A stretch of 64,000 nt of DNA from Vibrio penaeicida. GTDB lineage: Bacteria; Pseudomonadota; Gammaproteobacteria; Enterobacterales; Vibrionaceae. The notes beneath the pieces are model-generated. The model saw only the letters and a list, made by a program, of their open reading frames with translations. It did not search any database and had not been told where the DNA came from. The DNA is taken from positions 1,922,001 to 1,986,000 of the forward strand of contig NZ_AP025145.1 of assembly GCF_019977755.1 (NCBI RefSeq). The letters are read 5' to 3'. The stretch's first letter is position 1; each line of letters begins with the position of its first letter. The position numbers and the translations under genes were made by a program. Positions 28,037 through 36,464 of this stretch are shown in pieces.

Positions 28037-29041
28037 TTATCTCTGCGTTAAATGTGCATAACCCGCGTCTACTAAGCTGTGCTCCATAATCGACAATACC
28101 TGCTCGGTCACGTGAGGTTTTAAAACAGCAGATAGGTGCTTTTCATCAAGCAGGAGCTGCGAAAAATGTTCTATCTCGTATTCAAACCCATTCCCTTTAA
28201 TCGGGTGGTTTATAGCAAATGACCCATTTTGAGTTTCGATGCTGATATGGCTGGGGTTCCACCACTTATCATGAATGGTAATGGTCACACCCTTGCCTTT
28301 TAATAGTGCCTCGCGAGGCAGGTTTTTTACGATGGAAGCAGAGATTGTTCCGCTTATCGCTCCATCAAATTGGAAGAGTGCATCTTCATCCACTTTGGAC
28401 TGTGTAAAAGAGGTCGACATTTTAACGGCTGGAGTGGAAACCTTAACATTGAGTGTGTCACACAAATCGCAGAACAGCCATAAACCGTAAACGCCTACAT
28501 CCAATGTCGTCCCGCCTGCCAGCTCGTGATTGAAAATGAACAGGTCTGGGTCGAAATCATGCTCATTACCAAAGCCCGCTTCTATCGAAGTCAGTTGAAT
28601 TTGGTTATCTACTAAGTAGCTCTTCAACTCTTGGTATGCGGGAAACGCCACCGTTTTCATGGCTTCTAATAGCAAAACACCTTGTTGTTTTGCTAATGCG
28701 CTCATGGCAAGCCAATCCGCCACGTTCGTAAAAGCAGGCTTTTCCACTAGGACATGTTTTTTATGTTTAAGGAACAATTCTGTCAAAGGTTGATGGTAAG
28801 GATGGACAGTCGCCACGTAAATAGCTTGTACGTTCGGATCTTTCGCTAACGCTTCGTAGCTGCCATAAAAGGTATCGCAGCCATATTTCTCTCCAAAACC
28901 TTGAGCTCGGTTTTGGTCTCTGGCTGCCACTGCATACAACTCGGCATTGTCGCAATGTTGTGTTAAGGCGGTAGCAAAGCGCGTCGCGATGTTTCCTAAC
29001 CCTGCGATGCCCCATTTTATCTTGTTGTTTGATGCGTTCAT
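28037..29041 (-). CDS. Gfo/Idh/MocA family oxidoreductase
   Basis: A 334-residue NAD(P)-dependent sugar or polyol oxidoreductase. The N-terminal Rossmann loop is GIAGLGNIATRFA; HVLVEKPAFTNVADW contains the family E-K-P motif with the catalytic lysine; GGTTLDVGVYGLWLF is the H/D-x-x-x-H region equivalent (here D-V-G-V-Y-G). The substrate cannot be told. Cytoplasmic, followed at 28 bases by the SgrR-like regulator. Confidence 0.88.
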   Translation of the reverse strand: MNASNNKIKWGIAGLGNIATRFATALTQHCDNAELYAVAARDQNRAQGFGEKYGCDTFYGSYEALAKDPNVQAIYVATVHPYHQPLTELFLKHKKHVLVEKPAFTNVADWLAMSALAKQQGVLLLEAMKTVAFPAYQELKSYLVDNQIQLTSIEAGFGNEHDFDPDLFIFNHELAGGTTLDVGVYGLWLFCDLCDTLNVKVSTPAVKMSTSFTQSKVDEDALFQFDGAISGTISASIVKNLPREALLKGKGVTITIHDKWWNPSHISIETQNGSFAINHPIKGNGFEYEIEHFSQLLLDEKHLSAVLKPHVTEQVLSIMEHSLVDAGYAHLTQR

Positions 29042-29158
29042 TGTTTAACTCTGTGATTTAGCTTAATACGCAACAGTTTAGCGAGAGACTACGCTATTTA
29101 ATATGGAACAAAGCCGCTGAGTTGTTCTGTGTTTTTCTCTCAGAAGTGTTTTTCCAAC

Positions 29159-29189
29159 AAAAAAGCAGCGTATTCAAAATACGCTGCTT
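29159..29189 (-). terminator. Intrinsic terminator downstream of the MITE and small lipoprotein gene
   Basis: On the minus strand a perfect 12-bp stem AAGCAGCGTATT / AATACGCTGCTT with a 3-nt loop, followed by a run of six T. It most likely ends the small lipoprotein transcript, now about 300 bases away because an element is inserted between them. Confidence 0.88.
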
Positions 29190-29192
29190 CTT

Positions 29193-29458
29193 AGGGTCTG
29201 TTGATCTTTCGCGGTTAAATTTTGTTCGACTTCTATGCATTTTAATCGCGGCGCAAGGTGTGTAGCCTAGTCATTCTAAGCAAATACCTTGCAACAAAGA
29301 GTAAAGTGCATAGAAGTGAACCCTTCGGGCAGCATTTGTGGCCTATTTCTACTGCGTTATCGCCTATTGATGTAGAGCAACTACATCGAATAAGCTCTGC
29401 CTTGTATAAATAACCCACAAATTGCTGCAAAAATCATCTCAAAAGGTCAACAGACCCT
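29193..29458. mobile_element. MITE-like element with 16-19-bp terminal inverted repeats
   Basis: The ends read TTAGGGTCTGTTGATCTTT at 29191 and AAAGGTCAACAGACCCTAA ending at 29460, inverted copies with one mismatch. TA can be counted as a target duplication at both sides. The interior (about 230 bp) has no gene and includes short inverted repeats such as CGCAAGG...CCTTGC. This is a second, unrelated family from the one at 24887. It is inserted between the small lipoprotein gene and its terminator. Confidence 0.82.
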
Positions 29459-29483
29459 AATAATCCAATAAAAAGTGAGCCTA

Positions 29484-29618
29484 TTACTCAGTCGCGTCGT
29501 GGATAGTCTCTTTTGTATCTTTCCAAATCTCGGACGAATCGTCTTTAACGCCTTCCCACGTTTTTGCGCAACCACCGAGAACAAAACTCATAGCAACAAT
29601 TAAAAAAGACACTCTCAT
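29484..29618 (-). CDS. Small lipoprotein (entericidin-like), 44 residues
   Basis: ATG at 29618, stop at 29484. Residues 1-16 are a hydrophobic signal and LGGC at 14-17 is a lipobox, so the cysteine would be lipidated. The mature 28 residues (AKTWEGVKDDSSEIWKDTKE...) form a charged amphipathic helix. Size and layout resemble the entericidin family of small outer-membrane lipoproteins, but sequence similarity is slight. A plausible terminator lies downstream at 29159-29189. Too short for standard ORF cut-offs. Confidence 0.78.
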   Translation of the reverse strand: MRVSFLIVAMSFVLGGCAKTWEGVKDDSSEIWKDTKETIHDATE

Positions 29619-29742
29619 AATGTAAATCCTTACTCGTTATTATCTTGTTGTGAATTCTAACAAAGAAGGAAAAACAATGCCTGCGCAATAACTAGACGAT
29701 TCCTAACTGACTTAGCTATGAGAGCGATAAGCTTGGTATAGT

Positions 29743-30138
29743 TCAATCTGCGGCTATTGCTTCTATTTCAAATAGCAACTCAGGTAGTGCAAGCCGGGTA
29801 ACCCCTAGTAGCGTCATCGGGGGGGCTGCGTTGACTGGTCCCATTCGCATTCCGAGAATATCGAAGTGTTTCATCGCTTCATCCACATCAGTAGTATAAA
29901 TACGCAATTGAGTAATATTAGCGAGCCCCATATCTGCTGCTTTTAGTACCGCCTCAAGGTTATCCATTGCCAATGCGATTTGGCTCCGCATGTCCCCAAT
30001 GTATTGCGGCGCACCTTCTGCATCCACCGCTGTTTGCCCTGCGCAATTTAGCTGACGACCCGCGCCTTCAATAATTTCAGCTTGGCTGTAGCCAAGATTA
30101 AGAGACCAATTCCATGGGTTAACGGCTGTTCTTTTCAT
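29743..30138 (-). CDS. RidA family protein (YjgF/YER057c/UK114)
   Basis: A 131-residue RidA-fold protein, probably trimeric, of the family that deaminates reactive enamine/imine intermediates. Family landmarks are GRQLNCAGQTAVDAEG, DMRSQIALAMDNLEAVL and PPMTLLGVTRLALPELLFEI. RidA proper has a catalytic Arg in a -SRxCV-like segment; here the position carries LLGVTRLA, closer to other subfamilies. I use the ATG at 30138 (MKRTAV); an in-frame upstream extension to 30198 adds unrelated residues. It is divergent from the WYL regulator gene at 30312, which may control it. Confidence 0.86.
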   Translation of the reverse strand: MKRTAVNPWNWSLNLGYSQAEIIEGAGRQLNCAGQTAVDAEGAPQYIGDMRSQIALAMDNLEAVLKAADMGLANITQLRIYTTDVDEAMKHFDILGMRMGPVNAAPPMTLLGVTRLALPELLFEIEAIAAD

Positions 30139-30311
30139 CACTTCTATTCCTATGTTAGGTGAGTGGAATAGAGCATAACGGCACCCTACTGACAGCATGG
30201 TGTCAGTAGGGTTAATTTAATATACTCACCTAATCAAGGGCATATCACTGAGCTAACGCCACAAGTACAAAATTCAGTGATGACAACAAATTTCTACGCA
30301 GGAGCAAAAGA

Positions 30312-31007
30312 ATGAGACGAGCAGATAGGCTACTAAAAATGGCTCATTATCTTAGAAGCCGCCATCGCGCCGTCACCGCACAGCAAATTGCCGAGGAATT
30401 TCAAATCTGTACTCGCACTGTTTACCGAGACATTCAAGATTTGGTTACATCGGGCGCACCTATTTATGGCGAAGCAGGCGTAGGCTACATCATCGACAAG
30501 AAATACTACCTTCCCCCTGTCACCTTTGATATTGATGAGCTAGAAGCAATCGGCCTTGGCATAAGCATGGTGCGGCAATGGACCGATGATCCCTTTGCTT
30601 TGAAAGCGACAAGCGCTCTTGAAAAAATTCAAGCGATCTTACCGGCCCAGCTTCAAGGTGAATATCAACAAATCACTACCTACTCCATGCCAAGTGAAGC
30701 GATTCTTCCGTGGAGCATCAGTTTCTCTGACTTACGAGAATGCATACGCGAAAATCGAAAAGTCGATATTCATTACTGTGACGATAACAAGAAAACGACT
30801 TCCCGAACGCTGCGCCCACTTGCACTGATATTTTTCAGCCCCGTTTGGCTGCTGGTTAGCTGGTGCGAAAAAAGGAAAGACTTCCGCCATTTTCGCCTCG
30901 ATCGTATTCAATCGATGGTGTTAAGTGACGAGTATTTTGAAGATGAAGAGGATAAAAATCTTGAAGCGTATAAAGCCCAAGATGAACAATGTGAGGGGAT
31001 AGGGTGA
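30312..31007 (+). CDS. YafY-like HTH/WYL-domain transcriptional regulator
   Basis: A 231-residue regulator with an N-terminal HTH_11 domain (ADRLLKMAHYLRSRHRAVTA, CTRTVYRDIQDL) and a WYL domain (RPLALIFFSPVWLLVSWCEK, RHFRLDRIQS). In this copy the W-Y-L motif reads W-L-L. WYL domains bind nucleic acids or nucleotides. AGGAGC precedes the ATG. It is divergently placed from the RidA-family gene, the usual local target for such regulators. Confidence 0.88.
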   Translation: MRRADRLLKMAHYLRSRHRAVTAQQIAEEFQICTRTVYRDIQDLVTSGAPIYGEAGVGYIIDKKYYLPPVTFDIDELEAIGLGISMVRQWTDDPFALKATSALEKIQAILPAQLQGEYQQITTYSMPSEAILPWSISFSDLRECIRENRKVDIHYCDDNKKTTSRTLRPLALIFFSPVWLLVSWCEKRKDFRHFRLDRIQSMVLSDEYFEDEEDKNLEAYKAQDEQCEGIG

Positions 31008-31037
31008 TTCTTTCCCTTTCCGTAGCGAGCGCAAAAG

Positions 31038-31919
31038 TTACAACAACAATTTTGGCTGAATAAAATCTATGAATACCGAAATACGCTTAGCGACGGACGA
31101 CGATCGGTAATACACCGCATTGATCTGTTCCCTATCTGCATTTGGGAATTTTTCTGTTTCAAGTAATGGAATTAGCCGACCTTCCTCGATGTCTTTTTTC
31201 ACCATAAAGCCCGACAAACACGCTATGCCATTACCTGCTAATGCCAGTTGACGGACGGTCTCGCCATTACTGGATACAAATTTCGGCTCTAATACATCAA
31301 ACCCTTTTAACGGCCATTGGTTCAACACTCTAGCCCCTGAGAAGCCGATGGTGTCATGCACCGAGAGGTCGCTGGTTTTCTGAGGAATGCCACGACACGC
31401 TAGATAAGCCGGTGAAGCAACCATGTATAGCGTGCTTTTACCAAGGGGGCTGGCGTGGAGTGTAGAGTCGTTCAGTCTCCCAATTCGAATCGCCAAGTCG
31501 GTTTTCTTCTCTAATAAATCCACAAACCCTTCATTCGACGTCAATTCCAATTGGATGTTAGGAAACGCGTCATTAAATGGCTTCACTAATGGCACTAACT
31601 GATGAAAAACAAATGGGCTTGCTGCGTCCACTCGCAACCGACCTTTAGGCAGGTCGCCACGGGAAATGACTTCTTCTTCTGCTTGCTGGATTTGCCTTAA
31701 ACCTAGCCTAACCGTATCGACAAACTGACGCCCTTCTTCTGTAAGCTCTACCCGACGTGTCGTTCGATTAAAAATGGAGACGTTGAGCTGACGCTCAACC
31801 TTACTCACCGCACGCGACACTCGTGCCACTTGTATGTTTAATGCTTCGGCTGCAGCAGAAAATCCCCCTGAATCCACCACTGCCAATAACATTTCTAAAT
31901 CATCCGATCGGGTTAACAT
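31038..31919 (-). CDS. LysR-family transcriptional regulator
   Basis: A 293-residue LTTR. The HTH is at residues 5-60 (MLLAVVDSGGFSAAAEALNI, RVSRAVSKVERQL) and the effector domain covers about 90-290. VARVSR replaces the usual SAVSR at the recognition helix. It is divergent from the MFS exporter gene over a 203-bp region, so it is the probable regulator of that exporter. Confidence 0.9.
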   Translation of the reverse strand: MLTRSDDLEMLLAVVDSGGFSAAAEALNIQVARVSRAVSKVERQLNVSIFNRTTRRVELTEEGRQFVDTVRLGLRQIQQAEEEVISRGDLPKGRLRVDAASPFVFHQLVPLVKPFNDAFPNIQLELTSNEGFVDLLEKKTDLAIRIGRLNDSTLHASPLGKSTLYMVASPAYLACRGIPQKTSDLSVHDTIGFSGARVLNQWPLKGFDVLEPKFVSSNGETVRQLALAGNGIACLSGFMVKKDIEEGRLIPLLETEKFPNADREQINAVYYRSSSVAKRISVFIDFIQPKLLL

Positions 31920-32122
31920 GCCTACTCTCTACATTCGTTAGCTGAAATCATTTTATTGCATATTCAACAAAAGTCATTTGTTAAAACCTCTATTTTTAAC
32001 AATTATTGGATTCCACATAATTCGCCTCTATTCATTGGAACAAGTACGAAACACACCACTATTGAACGATACGTGCTTCTCAGAGCTATCATTCTCAGAA
32101 CTGTCATGGAGAGAACAACATT

Positions 32123-33310
32123 ATGCCTATAGCCCTTCTCGCATTAACGCTCAGCGCTTTTGCTATCGGGACCACCGAATTTGTCATTGTGGGGCTGATT
32201 CCCACAATGGCTGCCGATTTACAGGTGTCCTTACCCTCTGCTGGATTATTAGTTAGCCTATATGCGCTTGGCGTTGCGATCGGCGCGCCCGTTTTAACCG
32301 CACTTACTGGAAAATGGAATCGCAAACACGTGCTTCTTTTCGTGATGAGCTTGTTTGTGGTCGGAAACTTGGTGGCTTGGCAAGCGCCAAACTACGATAC
32401 GTTGATCGTTGCTCGCATATTGACGGGGCTGGCTCATGGGGTATTTTTCTCGATAGGTTCAACCATTGCCACAGGGTTAGTGCCAAAAGAAAAGGCCGCC
32501 AGCGCGATAGCGATTATGTTTACAGGTTTAACCGTGGCTCTGGTAACAGGTGTACCTTTGGGCACCTATATTGGCCAAACTTTTGGCTGGCAAGCCACTT
32601 TCTTAACTGTCGCCGTACTTGGTCTAATTGCTTTGATTTTCAGTTTGCTCCTTGTACCAAACAATTTAAAGCAACCACCAGCCACCAAACTCTCTTCGCA
32701 ACTTCGAGTGCTCACTCACCCTCGCTTATTACTTGTCTATGCCATAACTGCCTTGGGTTATGGCGGCACCTTTACCGCGTTCACTTTTCTAGCGCCTATT
32801 CTTGAGCAAGTCTCTGGGTTTAGCTCTAGCGCCATTGGTTTGATTATGTTGGTTTACGGCGTTTCAGTGGCTGTGGGGAATATTTGGGGCGGGAAAATGG
32901 CCGACAAAATGGGACCAATCAAAGCCCTCACCATTATCTTTTCTGGTCTTGCGACTATTTTAGTTGTCTTTAACTTTACGGCGGTTAACCCTATTGCAGC
33001 GACGGCAACGATTTTAATTTGGGGCGCATTTGCATTCGGGAACGTACCTGGGTTGCAAGTCTATGTGGTCAACTTGGCAGAAAAGCACACACCCGACGCG
33101 GTCGATGTCGCATCTGGCTTGAACATCGCTGCATTTAATGTCGGCATTGCTTTAGGCGCGTGGGGCGGCGGGCTTATTGTGGCAGAAGCGGGATTAATGC
33201 ATACCCCTTGGGTGGGTGCCGTTATCGTTGTTATAGCCATTGCTCTCACTCGGCTCAGTGGAAAGCTCGACAAGAATAAAAAATTCGAGCTCACCAAGCA
33301 GGCAGCGTAG
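32123..33310 (+). CDS. MFS exporter, DHA1 (YdhP/AraJ-like)
   Basis: A 395-residue transporter with twelve hydrophobic segments. The opening LTLSAFAIGTTEFVIVGLIP and the loop GKWNRKHVLL (motif A-like) are typical of the DHA1 sugar-efflux/drug-efflux group that includes YdhP and AraJ. GAPVLTAL and the D-x-x-x-G-x-x loops fit. GGAGAGAAC precedes the ATG. Control by the divergent LysR gene is likely. The exported compound is not known. Confidence 0.9.
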   Translation: MPIALLALTLSAFAIGTTEFVIVGLIPTMAADLQVSLPSAGLLVSLYALGVAIGAPVLTALTGKWNRKHVLLFVMSLFVVGNLVAWQAPNYDTLIVARILTGLAHGVFFSIGSTIATGLVPKEKAASAIAIMFTGLTVALVTGVPLGTYIGQTFGWQATFLTVAVLGLIALIFSLLLVPNNLKQPPATKLSSQLRVLTHPRLLLVYAITALGYGGTFTAFTFLAPILEQVSGFSSSAIGLIMLVYGVSVAVGNIWGGKMADKMGPIKALTIIFSGLATILVVFNFTAVNPIAATATILIWGAFAFGNVPGLQVYVVNLAEKHTPDAVDVASGLNIAAFNVGIALGAWGGGLIVAEAGLMHTPWVGAVIVVIAIALTRLSGKLDKNKKFELTKQAA

Positions 33311-33350
33311 CCCTACCAAGTTTTAACCCTCTAGCTAGTTTTAAACCCAA

Positions 33351-33377
33351 CCGACACGATCAGTCATGGCGTGTCGG
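33351..33377. repeat. Inverted repeat after the MFS gene
   Basis: CCGACACG and CGTGTCGG arms with an 11-nt loop. There is no T-tract on either strand, so it is not a convincing intrinsic terminator; it may still protect the 3' end or be part of the lysE-like promoter region. Confidence 0.4.
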
Positions 33378-33512
33378 TACACTTATCCTACAACTTCCAT
33401 TCCACCCCTTTAGCTTTACTTATGCATCATCAGAATAACTATTTGAGTAAAGAGTCACTTTTCAGGCATGCTTATTTAAGAGTTGCTCATTAATGACGTA
33501 AAAGGAATTTGA

Positions 33513-34115
33513 ATGTTATCAACTTATATAGCCGGTTTTAGTCTTAGCCTTTCGCTTATTCTGGCTATTGGTTCGCAAAATGCGTTTGTGATTAAGCAAG
33601 GAATAAAGAAACAACATGTCTTTCTGGTGTGTTTGGTATGTGGCACATCCGATGCCATCCTGATTTCTATGGGAGTATCCGGCTTTGGTGCGCTGGTTCA
33701 GGAATTCCCCTCGATAGAGCAATTCGCCCGCTTCGGTGGGGCAGCGTTTTTGCTGGTGTATTCTTTTTTGAGTTTCAAATCGGCATTTAAAGAATCTCAT
33801 GCCATGAACCTTGTAGGTGAATCCGAATCATCTTGGAAGAAAACGGTACTGATATGCCTAGCGTTTACGTGGCTCAACCCTCATGTTTATTTAGATACGG
33901 TGGTGCTACTCGGTTCCATATCTACTCAATATGAAGCCACCAAGTTTTACTTTGGACTCGGCGCTGTCAGTGCATCGTTTGTCTTCTTTTTTAGCCTAGG
34001 GTATGGCGCTAGGTTGCTTAAACCCTTGTTTCAAAAACCTTCTTCATGGAAAATACTGGAGTTTCTCGTCGGCGTTATGATGCTATTTATCGCGATAAGC
34101 TTATTGTTAGGCTAA
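33513..34115 (+). CDS. LysE/ArgO family amino-acid exporter
   Basis: A 200-residue inner-membrane exporter with five to six hydrophobic segments. The family signature GSQNAFVIKQGIKKQHVFLV is at residues 22-41 and FTWLNPHVYLDTVVLLGS near residue 120 is the second conserved region. LysE/ArgO members export basic amino acids (Lys, Arg). No lysG/argP-type regulator is adjacent. Confidence 0.9.
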   Translation: MLSTYIAGFSLSLSLILAIGSQNAFVIKQGIKKQHVFLVCLVCGTSDAILISMGVSGFGALVQEFPSIEQFARFGGAAFLLVYSFLSFKSAFKESHAMNLVGESESSWKKTVLICLAFTWLNPHVYLDTVVLLGSISTQYEATKFYFGLGAVSASFVFFFSLGYGARLLKPLFQKPSSWKILEFLVGVMMLFIAISLLLG

Positions 34116-34170
34116 GTTTATTGAGCCTTACATTACAAGTAGTAAAAAGAATCGGTACGTGGATGGAAAT

Positions 34171-34201
34171 AAAAAAGGACAGCCGACTTTCGCAGCTGTC
34201 C
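34171..34201 (-). terminator. Intrinsic terminator of the carbohydrate ABC operon
   Basis: On the minus strand GGACAGC, loop of about 11, GCTGTCC, then TTTTTT. It lies 38 bases past the binding-protein stop. Confidence 0.9.
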
Positions 34202-34238
34202 AAACTCCGTGCGCCACGGAAAACGTTAAAGGACCTTA

Positions 34239-35522
34239 TTAACGTAAATCTTCAACATCAATCTGCGCGTCTTCCAAAGCGTCATCAACCGACTTCCCCG
34301 TCAACCAAACAGATTGAAATTCACGGTTAAGAACATCTTGAATGGCTCCATACTTCACTGATGGCGGTGTGTCACCCACTATATCGGCAGTCTCGACGTA
34401 TTCGTTGCGATGTGGGAGTCGTTGGTAAGCACTAGATTCTAGGACCGACTTCCTAACAGCCATATGCCCAGTGCGTGCCCAATCCAAGTTATGCTTGTAT
34501 ATCCATGCGAGTGCTTTCATCGCAGCATCGTATTTTTTAGCATCCTTTTTCACACTGGCTGGCATTACCCATATGTGTGAATCCGCCCATGTAGCAGGCT
34601 GATCAAACAGCTTGGGGAAACTGGCGATTTGATAATCGGTTAACGCTACGTTGGTGTCCAAAGCTTGCTGATCATAAAAATCGACGACCCATGTACCATT
34701 CACTAACACCGCCGACTTTCCGTCTAAAAATGCTTGTTGCGATTCAGCATAATTAAGCTGGGGATTGGCGTACCCACTACCAAACAGATCCGTGATGGTT
34801 TTCAACGCATTTCGTGTTTGCTGTGTATCCACCGTAACTTCATTTGAATCAAAGATATTGCTGTTTTGTTGCCACAATAAAGCAAGCACTAGTCGGACAC
34901 CGATTGGAAATTGAGCAAAATCTGCCGCCAGATAATCTTTACCCGTTTTTTCCTTCATTTGCTTGGCATGCGCCAACAATTCGGAGGGTGTGGTCGGTAA
35001 CATTGGTTTGCCATTGCTGTCGACTAACCCAGCTTGTTCAAACAAATCTTTATTCAAGTGCCAAAGGTTGGCGTGAAAATCCATCGGTACGCCGAATGCT
35101 TTTCCTTGATAACTCACCGCATTACGTGCGCTGTCAGTCCAATCACTGGTGTCTATCCCATATTGTTTTAAGTCGGCGTCAGTGAGTTCAGCTAAAATGC
35201 CAACACTTGCAAACTCTGGCACTCGATGTTTGTGCATAACATGAACATCTGGTGGTGTACCACCCGCATAGCTGGCTTTTACTTGATCGTAATAATTTCC
35301 CCAGTCCGTAGGAAGCGTCGTCACCTTCACCCCATTGTTTGCACTGTCAAAGGTTCCAATAATCGATTGGATAATACATGCTTCACCAATAGCGTCTGCA
35401 ACGACATTAGAAGGTTGCTCACATGCACCAAAAAATCGACCTAACGTAATCTCTGTATCCGATGCCAACCCTTCTGTTGAAAGGGTAGCGAACACGAGTG
35501 TTGCTATTAATTTAAGTTTCAC
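34239..35522 (-). CDS. Carbohydrate ABC transporter substrate-binding protein
   Basis: A 427-residue family-1 (maltose/glycerol-3-phosphate-type) binding protein. I start at GTG 35522 because AAGGAG stands 6 bases upstream and the product then begins with a clean signal peptide (VKLKLIATLVFATLSTEGLA). A longer frame to 35552 would bury it. WGNYYDQVKASYAGGTPPDV and TADIVGDTPPSVKYGA fit the family. It is the last gene of the glycoside hydrolase - MalF-like - MalG-like operon, so it would capture the oligosaccharide later cut by the hydrolase. The exact sugar is unknown. Confidence 0.9.
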   Translation of the reverse strand: MKLKLIATLVFATLSTEGLASDTEITLGRFFGACEQPSNVVADAIGEACIIQSIIGTFDSANNGVKVTTLPTDWGNYYDQVKASYAGGTPPDVHVMHKHRVPEFASVGILAELTDADLKQYGIDTSDWTDSARNAVSYQGKAFGVPMDFHANLWHLNKDLFEQAGLVDSNGKPMLPTTPSELLAHAKQMKEKTGKDYLAADFAQFPIGVRLVLALLWQQNSNIFDSNEVTVDTQQTRNALKTITDLFGSGYANPQLNYAESQQAFLDGKSAVLVNGTWVVDFYDQQALDTNVALTDYQIASFPKLFDQPATWADSHIWVMPASVKKDAKKYDAAMKALAWIYKHNLDWARTGHMAVRKSVLESSAYQRLPHRNEYVETADIVGDTPPSVKYGAIQDVLNREFQSVWLTGKSVDDALEDAQIDVEDLR

Positions 35523-35591
35523 TTCAAACTCCTTTTCCTTGCTTAAACGCAAGCGTTCCTTAGCCTTGTGAGCAAACTTCTGTTGCCCATG

Positions 35592-36464
35592 TTATTTCTC
35601 TCCGCCTAAAGCGAAGCCCTGAATAATGTACTTTTGAAACATTAGATAGGCGGCAATAACGGGCAACGACGCAAAAACGCCAGATGCCATCAACCGGCCT
35701 AGCCCTTCAGACTGTGCGAAGTTGCCCTGAATCGAAGCCAACCCAACGGTTATCGTGAACATATCGGGGCGCTGAGTTGAAACCAGTGGCCACAGATAAT
35801 CGTTCCACGAATACAGAAAAGTGATGATGCCCAACGTAGTGAGAACAGGCTTTGCCAGCGGCATAAATATGTAGATAAAGCATCGTATATGACCAACACC
35901 GTCCAGCCGTGCGGCTTCGGTGAGTTCATTCGGTACTTCTTTGAAAAATTGCGTCATCATGAACACGCCAATGGGCAACGCGACGCGAGGCAATACCAGT
36001 GCTCCGTATGTGTTGTGCCAACCCAAATCAGCAAATAAGGTATACAGCGGTATAAAGATGGCTTGCTCTGGAATAACCAGCCCTGCCAGCACAATTGGGT
36101 AGAGAATTTTTTTACCCACAAACTGAATGCGAGCAAAGGCATACCCCGCCAAACTGGATAGTAATAGCACTAAGAAAGTGGTGCTTCCAGAGACGATAAC
36201 GCTATTTAGGAACCACCTCGGCGTTTGCCCATACGAAAATAAGGATTGATAATTTTCACTCGTGAAAGGAACAGGGATTAAGCCAAGCAAGGTGTTTCCT
36301 GTCTCTCTTGCCAGTAATTCGTTTGGTTGAAACGACAAAGACAGCATCCACAAAAAGGGCATTAACCATACCGAGGCAAAAACAACCAGTAATGCCAACA
36401 TGATTGTATTTGTAGTTCGTGGCGAGAACAGCGAGCGTCGGGTCGAATTTGTTAGTCTATTCAT
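35592..36464 (-). CDS. Carbohydrate ABC transporter permease, MalG type
   Basis: A 290-residue permease with six membrane segments and the ATPase-contact EAA loop NELTEAARLDGVGHIRCFIY. The C-terminus (MFQKYIIQGFALGGEK) is typical of MalG-like subunits. It overlaps the stop of the MalF-like gene by one base. No ATPase gene lies in this operon, so a shared MsmK/MalK-type ATPase from elsewhere is expected. Confidence 0.92.
   Translation of the reverse strand: MNRLTNSTRRSLFSPRTTNTIMLALLVVFASVWLMPFLWMLSLSFQPNELLARETGNTLLGLIPVPFTSENYQSLFSYGQTPRWFLNSVIVSGSTTFLVLLLSSLAGYAFARIQFVGKKILYPIVLAGLVIPEQAIFIPLYTLFADLGWHNTYGALVLPRVALPIGVFMMTQFFKEVPNELTEAARLDGVGHIRCFIYIFMPLAKPVLTTLGIITFLYSWNDYLWPLVSTQRPDMFTITVGLASIQGNFAQSEGLGRLMASGVFASLPVIAAYLMFQKYIIQGFALGGEK

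Noticed and set aside
29242..29430. 62-codon frame on the minus strand
   Set aside because: It lies wholly inside the MITE-like element and has no recognisable product.
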